Of a stretch of 64,000 nt of DNA, positions 10,938-21,825 are shown in pieces. The position numbers and the translations under genes are program-made. Under the pieces are notes generated by a model. The model searched no databases and was not told the DNA's origin. It was given only the letters and a program-made list of their open reading frames with translations. Origin of the DNA: Hemicordylus capensis (Eukaryota; Chordata; Lepidosauria; Squamata; Cordylidae); the NCBI RefSeq assembly GCF_027244095.1, contig NC_069657.1, positions 412,267,063 through 412,331,062 of the forward strand, written 5' to 3'. Each line of letters opens with the position of its first letter. The first letter of the stretch is position 1.

Positions 10938-11352
10938 TGGTGGGGATGGTGGTGGTGAGAGGCACCTTTGAAAACAAATTAGCAGGTGCTTGCCAGAGTT
11001 CCTGCAGCATCTGTGAGTTGCCTCAAGCAGCGGCACTCGACCAGGCATTCTGCACCGGGGGGGTAGCAGCGCTCTACCTGGCATCCCACACAGGCCAGCG
11101 GTGCTCCACCTGTCATTCCGCATGGGGTGGCAGGATGGCCTTGGCCTCTGCGTGTGCACAGAGGCCATTTGCATGGTCTCCGCTCACGCACAGAGGCCAG
11201 GGCCATGCTGCCACCCGGCGCAGGATGCTGGGCAGAGCGCTGCTGCTAGAGGCAGCTTGTAGGTGCTGCGGTCACGCTAGTAAACCCCGGCTAATGTATT
11301 GTAAAAAGTACCTCTCAGTGGCCCTCCAGCACCACCCTCACTGGCCACCACC
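10938..11352. mobile_element. GC-rich foldback MITE
   Basis: The ends are inverted repeats around GGTGGTGAGAGGCACCTTTG and AAGTACCTCTCAGTGGCC..CCACC. The interior repeats CATGCCAGGTAGAGC-like and GAGGCCATTTGCATGG motifs in both orientations. It is related to 35889-36174 in its ends and interior. No coding potential is credible. Confidence 0.55.
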
Positions 11353-12606
11353 GCATCAAGGAAGGTGAACACAGTCGGGAGCCCTGTATGGAGAGGTAGA
11401 TAGGAAACCAATATTTTAAAAGAGATAAATCATAGATCAGAAAGCATTGCCATGTTCTCACTGGCTGGCATCTAGCTTAGTACTTGAATGAGGGGGACCC
11501 TTCTGCTTGAGCCCAGTGGGCTGGGCTGATCTTTGCCAATCCCCTTCCCTCTGCAGCACATTGTATCCTCCAAATATGCACCTGAAGGTCTCCCAACCCA
11601 TTTCCCCCCAGGAGCTTTAAAGAAAAGGTTGTTCAGCAAGGGCCCCTCCTTCCGCCACTTGGGAGAGCAGATAAACTCCACTCTGTGTGTGCGCAGAAGC
11701 CTGAAATCAGCCAGATCGGCTTCATTTGGGAGGAAGGTGGGTTGGGTAAGGGAGTCTTTCACCGCCTTTTCTCCTTGCCTGATTCCAGTCCAGCATGCCT
11801 GTCGCCAGCATGCGTGCCCTGAGCTCCCAACCAACTTCACATACTTTGAGAGGCGGGAGAGCTCTCGCCACCATCCCACTCAGCCGCTGCCACCATGCAC
11901 CAGCAGCAGCAATAGCAGCCAACCACTCACCCACCTACCATGGTGGTGGTGACCACAACCAGGTGAGGATGCCTGGCAGCTGCCACCTGAGTCCAAGATG
12001 AGCCCCGCCACTAGGTGGCCCCACCTCTGCCCCCTGGCCCCCCCAGTGTCCTGATTTCAGCCAACACAATGTTGGCTACCCTAGTAGAAGCCCCAGTGAA
12101 CTTCTACCCCCATCAGCAGCACACGAGTGTCACCCCAGCTGGGCTTTATTAATCCAGAAAGCAGATGGTCACAGTTGCCCTGGTGCTGCAGTCACCATAT
12201 CCAAGCCCCGTCCTTCCAAGGGCCTGTAGGCCTTCTCAGTATGTTTTGTGCTGCCAGAAGACTGGGGGGGGAAAACGTTTTACATCAGCAGCCGCCCTCC
12301 CATTGGCCACAAAGGAGCAGGAGGAGGATGCAGCCCTGCTGAAGCTGCTCTGGCTTCAGGCGCACAGAATGTGCTTTGGAAGCTAGTGCATCCTTTGCTG
12401 ATGGCCTCTCTGGGCCCAGGCGTCTATGGTTGTCATGTAAGTGTGGATTGGGTACATGGGTAAGAGCTCCCATCCCAGGTAGGAGCAGCAGGCAGGTTGT
12501 CGTGAAAAACAATCAGGGTAGGAAGGCTCTCCTCTCCTCTCCTCTCCCCTCAGTTAGATGCTAAAATGAAGATAAAGTAAAATAAATAGAAGTGTGCATA
12601 AATAGG
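11353..12606. other. GC-rich intergenic DNA, unrecognised
   Basis: Long open frames cross this stretch on both strands, but they follow from GC content and show no domain. Near 12050-12085 a TGTTGGCTACCCTAG end is seen, typical of hAT-like termini, with no partner found. A TCTCC run lies at 12530-12550. Confidence 0.35.
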
Positions 12607-12607
12607 C

Positions 12608-12790
12608 CTGGTTCACACAGTTACTCAAATCTAGGTTTAAAGTGGGTTACTAACATTAGCGTGATTGCCTGATTTGTTCACCAATGAACAAATCTGAGGT
12701 TCCCACCTTGGCATGGGTTCACACAATCATGCTAATATCAGTAACCCACATTAAACCTAGACTGGAATGACTGTGTGAACCAGGCTGTAG
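12608..12790. mobile_element. MITE with 60-bp terminal inverted repeats
   Basis: Left end GGCCTGGTTCACACAGTTAC and right end CTGTGTGAACCAGGCTG are inverted repeats. The match continues for about 60 bp (CTAGGTTTAAAGTGGGTTAC and its partner). A decayed pair of the same ends may lie near 20075-20160. Confidence 0.7.
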
Positions 12791-13179
12791 TAAGATATTT
12801 CAGAACAGATACATAGTGGGCTAGAATACAGTACTACATATTTTAAATGCATAGGAACCATGTAATATAAACCATACAAGGCCATTTTAGTTCTGCATTG
12901 CTATTTTGTCTGATAGTTTTCAGTGTGGTATTCCTGTTAGCCATTTGTTATCCATACAAAACAGCTGCATCTTCCCTCAGTGACTGGCTTACTGTGTCAT
13001 TATGAACAGAACTGCCATCTGCATATTGAAGTTCTGAAATACAGTCTGCACTTCACATGGCTAGATTGAGAAATTTTTCATTTTGGTCAGACTAAAAAAA
13101 AAGGGGGGGGGGCGTTATACAAATGGAGGCTCTGCCTGCTGCCAAAGCTTTACAGAGAGGATGCCATTTAAAAAGGGCA

Positions 13180-13241
13180 ACATTTATTTATTTATTTATT
13201 TAGTCACTATTTATTTATTTATTTATTTATTTATTTAGTCA
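13180..13241 (+). repeat. (TTTA)n microsatellite
   Basis: Two runs of TTTA separated by GTCACTA, with the second run again followed by GTCAC. The imperfect doubling suggests unit slippage. Confidence 0.85.
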
Positions 13242-13509
13242 CAGTTATAACGCTCTGATACTTGATACAGCAAATGGCAGTTGTTTCTTGCTGCCTTATG
13301 TTTTTGCTGTGCACAAAACAGAAACCGGAGATTTTGTCCATGTGGCCTTGTCTTCAGTGAAAGAAGAAAAAATAAATCAAGTCAAAGTTTGCCCTGGACC
13401 AAAAAGGATAGTAGGAGCAGAGCTCAAAAGCGAACCCAGTTTCCTGGCTCTTGGGATGTGCTTACTCTGAGATGCTTTCAAACTGTTTTCTATTGATGTT
13501 GGTCTATTT

Positions 13510-15347
13510 GAACTCAGCTAAATGAGTTCTTTGCATCTGTCTTCACGGCAGAGGATACTGAGTATATACCTGTTCCTGAACCAGGCTTTTTAGGGATAGA
13601 GAGCTAGAGAGCTGAGTCAGATAGTAGTGACAAGAGATGATGTACTAAACTGTCTGGAAAAACTGAAAGCTAACAAATCACCAGGGCTGGATGGCATCCA
13701 TCCAAGAGTCCTCAAAGAACTCAAACGTGAAATTGCCGACTTCCTTGCTAAATTTTTCAACTTATCCCTGAAATCGGGCTCTGTACCAGAGGACTGGAGA
13801 GTAGCAAGTGTAACACCAATTTTCAAAAAGGGACCCAGGGGCGATCCAGGAAATTACAGGCCAGTTAGCCTAACATCCTTTCCAGGCAAATTGATGGAAA
13901 GCATCCTCAAGGATAAAATTGTAAAGCACCTAGAAGAACAGGCCCTGCTAGGAGTGAGCCAGCATGGCTTCCGCAAAGGTAAATCTTGCCTCACCAACCT
14001 TTTGGACTTCTTTGAGGGTGTCAGCGAGTGTGTGGATCAAGGTGATCCAGTTGACATAGTAAACCTGGACTTCCAAGAAGCTTTTGACAAAGTTCCTCAT
14101 CAACGACTCCTGAGGAAACTTAGCTGTCATGGGATAAGGGGACAGGTACATGTGTAGATTGCTAACTGGTTGAAAGACAGGAGACAGAGGGTAGGGATAC
14201 ATGGAGAGTTTTCACAATGGAGAGAAGTAAGAAGTGGGGTCCCCCAGGGATCTGTACTGGGACCGGTGCTTTTTAATTTATTCATAAATGATCTAGAAGC
14301 AGGGGTAAGTAGCCAGGTGGCCAAATTTGCAGATGATACCAAACTCTTCTGGGTAGTAGAATCCAAAACGGATAGTGAGCAGCTCCAAAAGGATCTCTCC
14401 AGACTGGGGGAGTGGGCGACAAAATGGCATATGCAGTTCAATGTTAGCAAGTGTAAAGTAATGCACACTGGGACGAAAAACCCCAACTTCAGGTATATGC
14501 TGATGGGATCCGAGCTGTCGGTGACTGACCAGGAGAGGGATCTTGGGGTCACGGTGGACAGCTCGTTGAAAATGTCGACTCAATGTGTGGCAGCTGTGAA
14601 AAAGGCAAATTCAATGCTAGGGATCATTAGAAAGGGGATTGAAAATAAAACGTTTAATATTATAATGCCCTTATACAAAACTATGGTGCGACCACACTTG
14701 GAGTACTGTGTATAATTCTGGTCACCACATCTTAAAAAGGACATTGTTGAACTGGAAAAGATGCAGAAGAGGGCAACCAAGATGATCAGGGGCCTAGAGC
14801 ACCTTCCTTATGAGGCAAGACTACAACACCTGGGGCTTTTTAGTTTAGAAAAAAGATGACTGCGGGGAGACCTGATAGAGGTCTATAAAATCATGCATGG
14901 TTTGGAGAATTTGGAGAGAGAGAAATTCTTTTCCCTCTCACACAACACTAGAACCATGGGTCACTCCATGAAATTGATTGCCAGGAGGTCTAGGACCAAC
15001 AAATGGAAGTACTTTTTCGCACAACGTGTGATCCACTTGTGGAACTCTCTGCCACAGGACGTACTGACAGCCAACAACCTGGATGGCTTTAAGAGGGGTT
15101 TGGATAACTTCATGGAGGAGAGGTCCATCAATGGCTACTAGTCGGAGGGCTGTGGGCCACCTCCAGTCTCAAAAGGCAGGATGGCTCTGAGAACCAGTTG
15201 CAGGGGAGTAATGGCAGGAGAGAGGGCATGCCCTCAACTCCTGCCTGTGGCTTTCAGCAGCATCTGGTGGGCCACTGTGAGAAACAGGATGCTGGACTAG
15301 ATGGGCCTTGGGCCTGATCCAGCAGGGCTGTTCTTATGTTCTCATGT
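13510..15347 (+). mobile_element. CR1-clade LINE, 5'-truncated
   Basis: The better preserved CR1 copy. It starts near NEFFASVFTAEDTE (about 13522), continues to LKANKSPGLDGIHPRVLKEL (near 13665), NYRPVSLTSFPGKLMESILK, and KGKSCLTNLLDFF. GVPQGSVLGPVLFNLFINDL and the catalytic FADDTKL follow (about 14326-14350). The C-terminal stretch ends NNLDGFKRGLDNFMEERSIN at about 15130. Breaks seen are in-frame TAG near 14156, TAA near 14713 and TGA near 14857. The last is shared with copy 597-2512, so it may be ancestral to this subfamily or a parallel CGA decay. The tail is CAGGGCTGTTCTTATGTTCT. It lacks the 5' endonuclease part. Confidence 0.93.
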
Positions 15348-16359
15348 ATTGTTACAAATAGAGGTAACAGGATTATACAATTTAAAATTGGGAAGGGCTT
15401 TTGGAGATCTTCTGGTCCACCCTCCTGCTCAGTACTGGAATCTGCAACAGCATCTCTGACAGATGGCTGTCAAGGCTCTGTTAGTCTTCACCAAGATAAA
15501 TACACCCAGCTCTTTCAACTGTTCCTCACAGGACTTGCCTTACAGACTCCTCGTCACCTTGACTGATGACAATGACACTATGCCTCTTGTTAATGCAGCT
15601 CAAGATTGTATTTGCCTTTTTAGCAGCTGCATCACATTGCTGGCTGATGTTCAACTTATGGTGAACATCCAGGTCAGACTTGGGTCTCTCTGGAAATGAG
15701 TTTTGGGGCTTGTCATGCTCATCTTGCAGAAGAGACTCTGAATGTTACTCTGACTTGGATGATTATTTGTAGAATTCCCTATCTTGCCTCCCCTCACCCT
15801 ACACTTGTTTGGCAAATCTCTGGTAACTAGAGACACAGTGCATTCTGATGTCCAGTGTTACTAATGTGTGCATTTCTCAAGAATAATGGATGAATAGGAA
15901 CCAATAATCTGGCAACAAGCAAGATGCTAAGAGCAAACTCTTGGTCAAGACAACAAGAGAGGTGATACTTGTTTCCATATTCTGTGAATTGTTTCCACCT
16001 AAATTACACGGAGCAGCTGCTGTTCTATACTTACCTGAACATTTGCTACAGAATGCCTTGACTAAAAGCTCTTGTTGACTGAAGCGTGAAGGACAACTGA
16101 TTTCAAAGGTATTGCCAGTACCTAGTTGTAAAAGAAGCAATTGAAGTAAAAAGCAATTAGCAAGCTGGTCACTGCTGCAGTACCTTATAAATGCAATCAA
16201 TAATCTATCTTTAACATAAATACACACAAAACACAACTGGAAAACAAACAGAGCCTACAAGATTGACTCTTAGAATGTCTTGCCCCTTTCCTTGATTTCA
16301 TTGCCTTGATAGCTCTTCACATGGGAAAGACCACCCAAACAGTTGTGTACTACTACGAC
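15348..16359. other. Intergenic DNA with possible old CR1-like 3' sequence
   Basis: The stretch 15360-15450 (AATTGGGAAGGGCTTTTGGA, then CTTCTGGTCCACCCTCCTG) resembles the diverged CR1 3' tails found across amniotes. The rest, 15450-16359, shows nothing I recognise. Confidence 0.35.
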
Positions 16360-16590
16360 AATGCAGATATTTATATACCGTCTTTCAACAAACGTTCCCA
16401 AAGCGGTTTACAAAGAGAAATACAAATAAATACAGATGGATCCCTGTCCCCACACAATCTAAAAAGAAACATCAGAAAGACACAAGCAACAGCCACTGGA
16501 AGGATGCTGTGCGGGGCCTGAAAAGGGCCAGTTGCTCCCCTCACCCCCCTCGATAAAGAGAATCACCACTATCTTTGCTAGGTTAGCAAG
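16360..16590 (-). mobile_element. LINE 3' tail, minus strand
   Basis: Reads TATTTATATACCGTCTTTCA, then CAAAGCGGTTTACAAAGAG, and later GGGGCCTGAAAAGGGCCAGT on the plus strand. It is the inverted counterpart of the tail at 6400-6765. Confidence 0.6.
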
Positions 16591-17207
16591 GAATAGTGTA
16601 CCATTTCCAGTTTTTGTGAGCATTTGTCTTTCCTTTTCTTTTTAACTCCTTGCAATAAATAAACAAATTCATAAACACATCTATTGTCCTTTCTTGCTTT
16701 CACTCACGATTGCCCTCATTTGCCCTCAGAAGCCAGATTTACCGCATAGCATTGTGACATCAGTTCAGGCGGTCAGTGAAACAATGTGGAACATACAGTG
16801 CATATCAGCACGCTATGCCAAAGTACCTGTGTGTTCCGTGCCTATCTACAAAGGCAAGCACTGAATGCGTGGAGACTTTCTCCATGCAATTTGGAATGCT
16901 GGCAGGCCAGGAAGGTAAGTGGGGCAGGACTTATCTCTCTGCCCTCCCCACCGTTCAAGAACGCTAGGGTCTGATAAAGGTCACTGGGCTTATGTCTGCC
17001 AGCCCAGCACTGCCAATCGTGAAAGAGGGCTGTTTTAAAAACTGAATGTACATTCTGATCAATATGACTCATTAATTCGATACACAAATACAGAGCATTC
17101 AAATATGCCCTTTGCTAATATGATTAGAAGTAGCTTGACTGTGGTCAGGTCACACAACCAGGTACAAAACAGGAATAAAGAACAAGAATCTGTCCAGCCA
17201 AAGCAGC
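16591..17207. other. Intergenic DNA, nothing recognised
   Basis: No gene, repeat family or motif that I can name. Confidence 0.4.
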
Positions 17208-17215
17208 CTCTAGAC

Positions 17216-17351
17216 CAGGCCTGCTCAACTTAGGCCCCCCAGCTGTTTTGGGACTACAGCTCCCATAAGCCCCAGCCACAGGGGCCAATAGCCAGGGATT
17301 ATGGGAGTTGTAGGCCAACATCTGCAGGAGGGTCGAAGTTGAGCAGCCCTG
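17216..17351. mobile_element. hAT MITE with perfect 8-bp target duplication
   Basis: A 136-bp palindromic element, from CAGGCCTGCTCAACTTAGG to AAGTTGAGCAGCCCTG. It is flanked by CTCTAGAC at 17208-17215 and 17352-17359. The 8-bp duplication and CAGG..CCTG ends are typical of the hAT superfamily. The interior contains ACTACAGCTCCCATAA paired with TTATGGGAGTTGTAG. A fragment of a relative lies near 26520-26600. Confidence 0.9.
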
Positions 17352-17721
17352 CTCTAGACTATTGCGATACAGTATGTGCGTCGGGTGCCTTAGAAGACGT
17401 CTAGGACATTTTCAGTTAGGACAAAACGCAGCCACTAAGTGGCTAACTGGGACTGGCTATGAGAGAGAGCACATCTTACCAGTTCTCCAGGGCTGGCTCC
17501 ATAATAAATTAATCTGAGGCAGTCATCTCATTCAGCAGATTATCAGGGAGGACAGTGGCTGCCAACTCCTACACCTTCCTCTGGCTGCCCCACTGGCCAC
17601 CCTCCTCCTGGCTAGCACCATCTGTTGCCGCTGCCTACTCCTATTTGTGGTGTTTGGGGTTAATCCGTTCCTTGATCCAGGCCAGCTTTTGAATCATCCT
17701 CTAGTTACTTGCATTCCAGTT

Positions 17722-18061
17722 CTGGGCGCTTTCCAGATCACACACTACAACAATGTCACTACATGTCCATTAAGTGTGCTTCCGTACTGCCTGTGTTTCG
17801 ACATTTCAGGCCCTGCACTGTCAGCAAAGTGCTGTTCACATTTCCGATGCCTTCTTTCAGATTTTCTTTGCGTTACAGTGCAACAACGTTGTGGGGGGGG
17901 GGAGCTGCATTTTCCTATTATAGGAGGTTTGTGCAAGCTAGAAAAGACTGCTCCCCCTGCTGGTGGCTTTTTGCAATGCCCTTTATTTACAGTTTCAATA
18001 CGATCCTGCCAAGCCGAAGTAAACTACCACTGTTGTCATGTGTAATCCGGAAAGCGCCCTG
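17722..18061. mobile_element. MITE with about 33-bp TIRs, copy 1
   Basis: Left end CTGGGCGCTTTCCAGATCAC is the inverted repeat of the right end GTAATCCGGAAAGCGCCCTG. The TIR match continues to about 33 bp. A shorter relative lies at 35231-35478, and both share the internal GTTCACATTTCCGATGCCTT. No target duplication is evident. Confidence 0.7.
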
Positions 18062-18111
18062 GAGTAGAGGCAGGGCTAACAAACAGCCAGCAGCAAGAGC
18101 ACTGAAAAAAC

Positions 18112-18330
18112 AGTTGATGGCCACAGAGCCATGTGGTTTTTCTTTGGTAGAATACAGGAGGGGTTTGCCATTGCCATCTCCTGCTCAGTATGAGATGATG
18201 CCTTTCAGCATCTTCCTATATCGCTGCTGCCCAATATAGGTGTTTCCCATAGTCTGGGAAACATACCAGTGGGGATTCAAACCGGTGACCTCTTGCTTGC
18301 TTGCTTGCATTTCCCGCTGTGCCATTAGGT
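18112..18330 (-). mobile_element. SINE with Bov-B-like tail, minus strand
   Basis: Shows the family landmarks on the reverse strand: a tRNA-like head with TTTGAATCCCCACTGGTATG, a middle with AGGAAGATGCTGAAAGGC, and a tail with GGCAATGGCAAACCCCTCCT. The CCACAGAGCC end of this tail family is like the 3' end of Bov-B LINEs and the SINEs they mobilise. In this copy the head contains a (CTTG)n expansion at 18292-18308. Confidence 0.75.
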
Positions 18331-18360
18331 GGCTTGTCTCTCTGTACATAATGAGCTGGA

Positions 18361-18734
18361 TCTCATGATCAATGAGACCCGGTTTGCCAAGTTGAGCAGG
18401 GAGAGCGGACTAAGCCCGCTATCCCCACAGACGAACAAGTGGGAGCCCTGGGTGGGCGGATCAGCCACCCACACGATTGCCAGTTCTGAGACAGAGCCAG
18501 CAGGGGCTGGGGAATTCAGGGGCTGCACGCCCCCCAGAAGCTCCAGTAAGCCCTGTGTGAGCACGCAGGGAATACTGGAGAGACCCCTGGAGCCGGGAGG
18601 TGACTTTTCGCCTCCCCTCCGGGGGTCTCTTCATGAGTAGGCGTAACGCAGATCCGCACCGCGGCTACTCACGATCTTGAAAACTGGGTTTGCGGAGCTA
18701 GCGGAGGCTAGCCCGATTTTCTGCAATCATGAGA
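18361..18734. mobile_element. Unclassified 374-bp repeat with TIRs, copy 1
   Basis: Begins TCTCATGATCAATGAGACCC and ends ATCATGAGA, giving a perfect 9-bp terminal inverted repeat (TCTCATGAT). It shares the core AAGCTCCAG..GTGTGAGC.CGCAGGG with a second copy at 46722-47086. Internal short inverted repeats (GGAGCTAGCGGAGGCTAGCC) are present. There is no coding capacity and I do not recognise the family. Confidence 0.6.
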
Positions 18735-19185
18735 ATAGCTTCAATATCTATTTCATTCAAGTATTGATATTCCTGATTCAAATCCGCTGCTTGTCCTTGC
18801 ATACAACAACTCTCTCCTCTGGATTCTACACTGTTCAGCACTCAGCAGTGTGTGACATGGGATGATGGGAGCTGTGATCCAACAAGAGCTGGAGAGCCCC
18901 AGGTTGGACACCCTTGTTTCTAGGGCTCCAGTACTCCTCTGAGACAGAGAAAAAGCCCAGGTGGTGATGGTGAAGGAACTGCAGCCCTATAGTCTTCACA
19001 TCAAGGTAGAATGTGAAGCTACTACCTTCTCCAGTGACAGTTTAGTAGGATGCCTTCTCAGAACAAAGTCCCATCTCTCAAAGGTGTGTAACGCCCTGCC
19101 TTACTCTCTCCCTCTTTCTTTCAAAAAATTAAGCTTTTATTTAATTTCACCTGTGAACATACAAGAAAAAGAAAAGAGGATAAAG

Positions 19186-19728
19186 GACAGCTGGTCTTGT
19201 GGTAGCAAGCATGACTTGTCCCCTTAGCTAAGCAGGGTCTGCCCTGGTTGCATATGCAAGAGAGACTAGAAGTGTGAGCACTGTAAGATATTCCCCTCAG
19301 GGGATGGAGCTGCTCTGGGAAGAGCATCTAGGTTCCAGGTTCCCTCCCAGGCATCTTCAAGATAGGACAAGATTGTTATTTTTTTTAATAGGACAAGATT
19401 TTTTTTATTGAACCAACAAACTACCAAAGCATACAGTACGTTGCCAAAGCACAATTATATACAAAGTGGTTGTTTGTACAGGATATATCTACAAAGATTT
19501 ACACACAAGGATTTGGAAACCAACAGGGTTATAAAGTATATGCAGGCAGTACTGTAACTCAGGGATGGGGGATTACAAGGCACATCAGGTAATGGGGGCG
19601 GGCGGGTTTATGTCCTGAGAGAGATTCCTGCCTGCAACCTTGGAGAAGCTGCTGCCAGTCTGTGTAGACAATACTGAGCTAGATGGACCAACGGTCTGAC
19701 TCAGTATATGGCAGCTTCCTATGCTCCA
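19186..19728 (+). mobile_element. 5S rRNA-derived SINE split by an insertion
   Basis: The head (GCTGGTCTTGTGGTAGCAAG, then TTAGCTAAGCAGGGTCTGCC, the 5S-like promoter) runs to GATAGG at 19366. The tail resumes at 19615 (CTGAGAGAGATTCCTGCC) and ends GCAGCTTCCTATGCTCC. The pieces join perfectly once 19367-19614 is removed. Confidence 0.85.
19367..19614 (-). mobile_element. 248-bp insertion with poly(A)-type end, possible retrocopy
   Basis: Read on the minus strand it ends GGTTCAATAAAAAAAATCTT, that is an AATAAA signal running into A's. A 13-bp word (ATAGGACAAGATT) is then repeated at 19362-19374 and 19388-19400 around a T-rich tract. This fits a reverse-transcribed, 5'-truncated transcript end or LINE inserted on the minus strand. 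The body matches no family I know, so a processed copy of a host 3' UTR is possible. Confidence 0.45.
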
Positions 19729-20530
19729 ATGCAGAATGGTGAATTTGTTAAGCCCAAGCATGAGATGCTTTGCAAGGAATGCAATTGGTTGCACTTTGTA
19801 AGGGGGAAAATGTAAATATAAATTTTACAGTGTAAAAATAGTTCAACCCCAAACAAAACAAAACAAAAATTATTTACTGTGCAAGACCAAAAACACATGC
19901 TCCAGATCTCTGTCCTTTTTTCACATTCCCAGCAAGCTTCGAAGGCAGAGAGCATCATTCGGCAGCACCGGGGGTGATTTGTATTACAGGGGTGATTTTG
20001 TATGTGTGGATGAGCAGATCTACACCTTCATATGATTCAAAGTCACCTTCACTGCAAAGCTTTTCAACAGATTCAGTTCACACATTCCACCACCAGTCAC
20101 CAAGCATTAAGAAATAGTAACAAATTAAGTGACGCGCATGCATGTGTGAACCAGCCTTCAGTTTTAATACGTTTCTGTCTGATTGCAGATTGCGGCTAGG
20201 TAATTTTGATCCCTGGACCTTATGGGCTAGCTGTGTGGTCCTCTTTACAAGATTAGCATCTTCTCTCTCTCCTCCCTCCCTCCCTCCCTCCCTCTCTCCA
20301 CACCAGCACACAAATCTGGCTAATTTCCTTTTTGAAGACCTACTTAGCTATGCACAGCACAATTACACTTTATGAAAGCACCTCTCAGACGACATTTGTT
20401 TCTTGCTTTTCCACCAACTATGTAGTCTTTAGAGCACCTTCCAGTATAGATTATTAAATAAGCAGATAACAATAAAAACCAATGATGTATATAGCTCATT
20501 TCACAGTGAAGAAAGATGCAAAGAACTCAT
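19729..20530. other. Intergenic DNA with a (CCCT)n run
   Basis: AT-rich sequence with no gene. A (CCCT)n pyrimidine tract lies at about 20266-20300. A faint pair of MITE-like ends (TTCAGTTCACACATTCC and GCATGTGTGAACCAGCC) lies at 20075-20160. Confidence 0.4.
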
Positions 20531-20720
20531 GTGCATACAAAAATGTACACATTTGCATGCTTTTGTGTGAATGACTTTACATGTGTTCATTTAAAAAGTG
20601 AACCTGGGTACTTGTCCCTTCAAATGCAGGGTACAGCTTTGAAGTTACTACTGTATGTGTGTTCAACATAATGTGTGAATAACTGTATATGTATACAGAT
20701 CTGTATAAGTGTGCGCTGTG
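20531..20720 (+). repeat. GTACA-rich repeat, copy 1
   Basis: Shares a block (TTCATTTAAAAAGTGAACCT, GGGTAC..GTCCCTTCAAATGC, and TGTGTGTTCAACATAATGTG) with 45633-45858. A shorter part is shared with 35056-35184. Repeated TGTACA-like words give it a periodic look. The family is unrecognised. Confidence 0.5.
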
Positions 20721-20736
20721 CTGACATCTTGACAAA

Positions 20737-21070
20737 GTGCCAGTGCTTTGCAAGTCGTGCTGGTGCTGTGAATGTGATTGGCTAACTCAGCACCAATACT
20801 TGTGGAGTGGGATTTTGACAACCCCTCCTTCCACCAGAAGCGCTCTGTGCCACCCCAAAATATGTCCCTCAGAGTTTCACAGCCCTCATGGACATATTTT
20901 CCATCGACACAGAGGACTTCTGGGGTTAAGAGAGGTCATCAGCATTCACACTCCTCTGCAGATGCCAGTGCTACATTAGTCAGGAACTGGCCTGCAACAC
21001 TAGTGCATCTCATGAAACACCAGAGCTTCATTAGCCAGGATGTCAGCCACTGTGCATGGATTGTACATGC
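20737..21070 (+). repeat. Unclassified repeat, partner of 23300-23620
   Basis: Both copies carry ATATGT.CCT.AG..TCACAGCCCTCA followed by GACACAGAG and AGGTCATCA-like blocks, and end in GATGTCAGCCACT. The order is conserved, so these are two diverged copies of one interspersed repeat. Confidence 0.5.
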
Positions 21071-21124
21071 ACTGAACATGTGAATAGGGCTACATAGAAG
21101 GTGCATAGATGATTTTCTGTCTCT

Positions 21125-21702
21125 CTTTTGTAGTACTGGAACTTGAGGTCATCCAATGAAAATGATTGGCAGAAAATTCAGAACAGACAAAAGAAAGTCC
21201 TTCTGTACTACATAATTAATTTATGGAACTCAGTGCCACAGGATGAGGTGATGGCCACTAGCCTCTATGGCTTTAAAAGGAGATTAGACAAATTAATGGG
21301 GCATAAGCTGACCAATGGCTACTGGCCATGATGGCTATATACATAGGGCTGCCATATAGAAAAGAGGTTAGGTCACCTGTGCCTTTAAGAGATGCACAGA
21401 CGAGGGAATTGCAGCAGAGGAAAGAACAGCTGCACCTGCTGAAATCCCCTCTTCTGTGCCTCTCTTAAAGGTACAGGAGACCTGTCCTCTTTTTCCATAT
21501 GGCAACCCTACGTATACAACCTCCAGTTTCAGTGGCAGTATGCCACTCAATATCACTTGCTGGGGAGCAACAGCAGGAGAGGGCCATTGCTTCAATGCTC
21601 TGCTGGTGGGCTTTCCAGAAGCATCTGATTGACCACCCTGGAAAAGAGGATGCTGGACAACATGGACCAGATGAGCCAGCAGGGCCAGCCTTATGTTCTT
21701 TC
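21125..21702 (+). mobile_element. CR1 LINE 3' end interrupted by a MITE
   Basis: Encodes the end of the CR1 ORF (LWNSVPQDEVMATSLYGFKR, about 21215-21275) and the 3' tail (CAGGGCCAGCCTTATGTTCT). A hAT-type element splits the tail at 21345-21509. Confidence 0.8.
21345..21509. mobile_element. hAT-type MITE nested in CR1
   Basis: Left end AGGGCTGCCATATAGAAAAG and right end CTTTTTCCATATGGCAACCCT are inverted repeats. The match extends through CCTGTGCCTTTAAGAG and its partner. The flanks share TATAC/GTATAC, an imperfect target duplication. Confidence 0.8.
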
Positions 21703-21719
21703 CCACTGTCCTAGCAAAG

Positions 21720-21825
21720 CTCCAGGTCTCCCTCCTTCCCTCCTTCCCTCCCTCTTATAAATGACTTTGCACCAGGAAGCAAATACCCTGACGGTCTCCC
21801 TCCCTCCCTCCCTCCCTCCTCAGGC
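21720..21825 (+). repeat. (CCCT)n / (CCTT)n pyrimidine tracts
   Basis: Two polypyrimidine runs at 21728-21752 and 21797-21820, separated by non-repetitive DNA. Confidence 0.8.

Noticed and set aside
10730-11368. 212-codon open frame, + strand
   Set aside because: It lies across a GC-rich foldback MITE; codon pattern and repeats in both orientations explain the openness.
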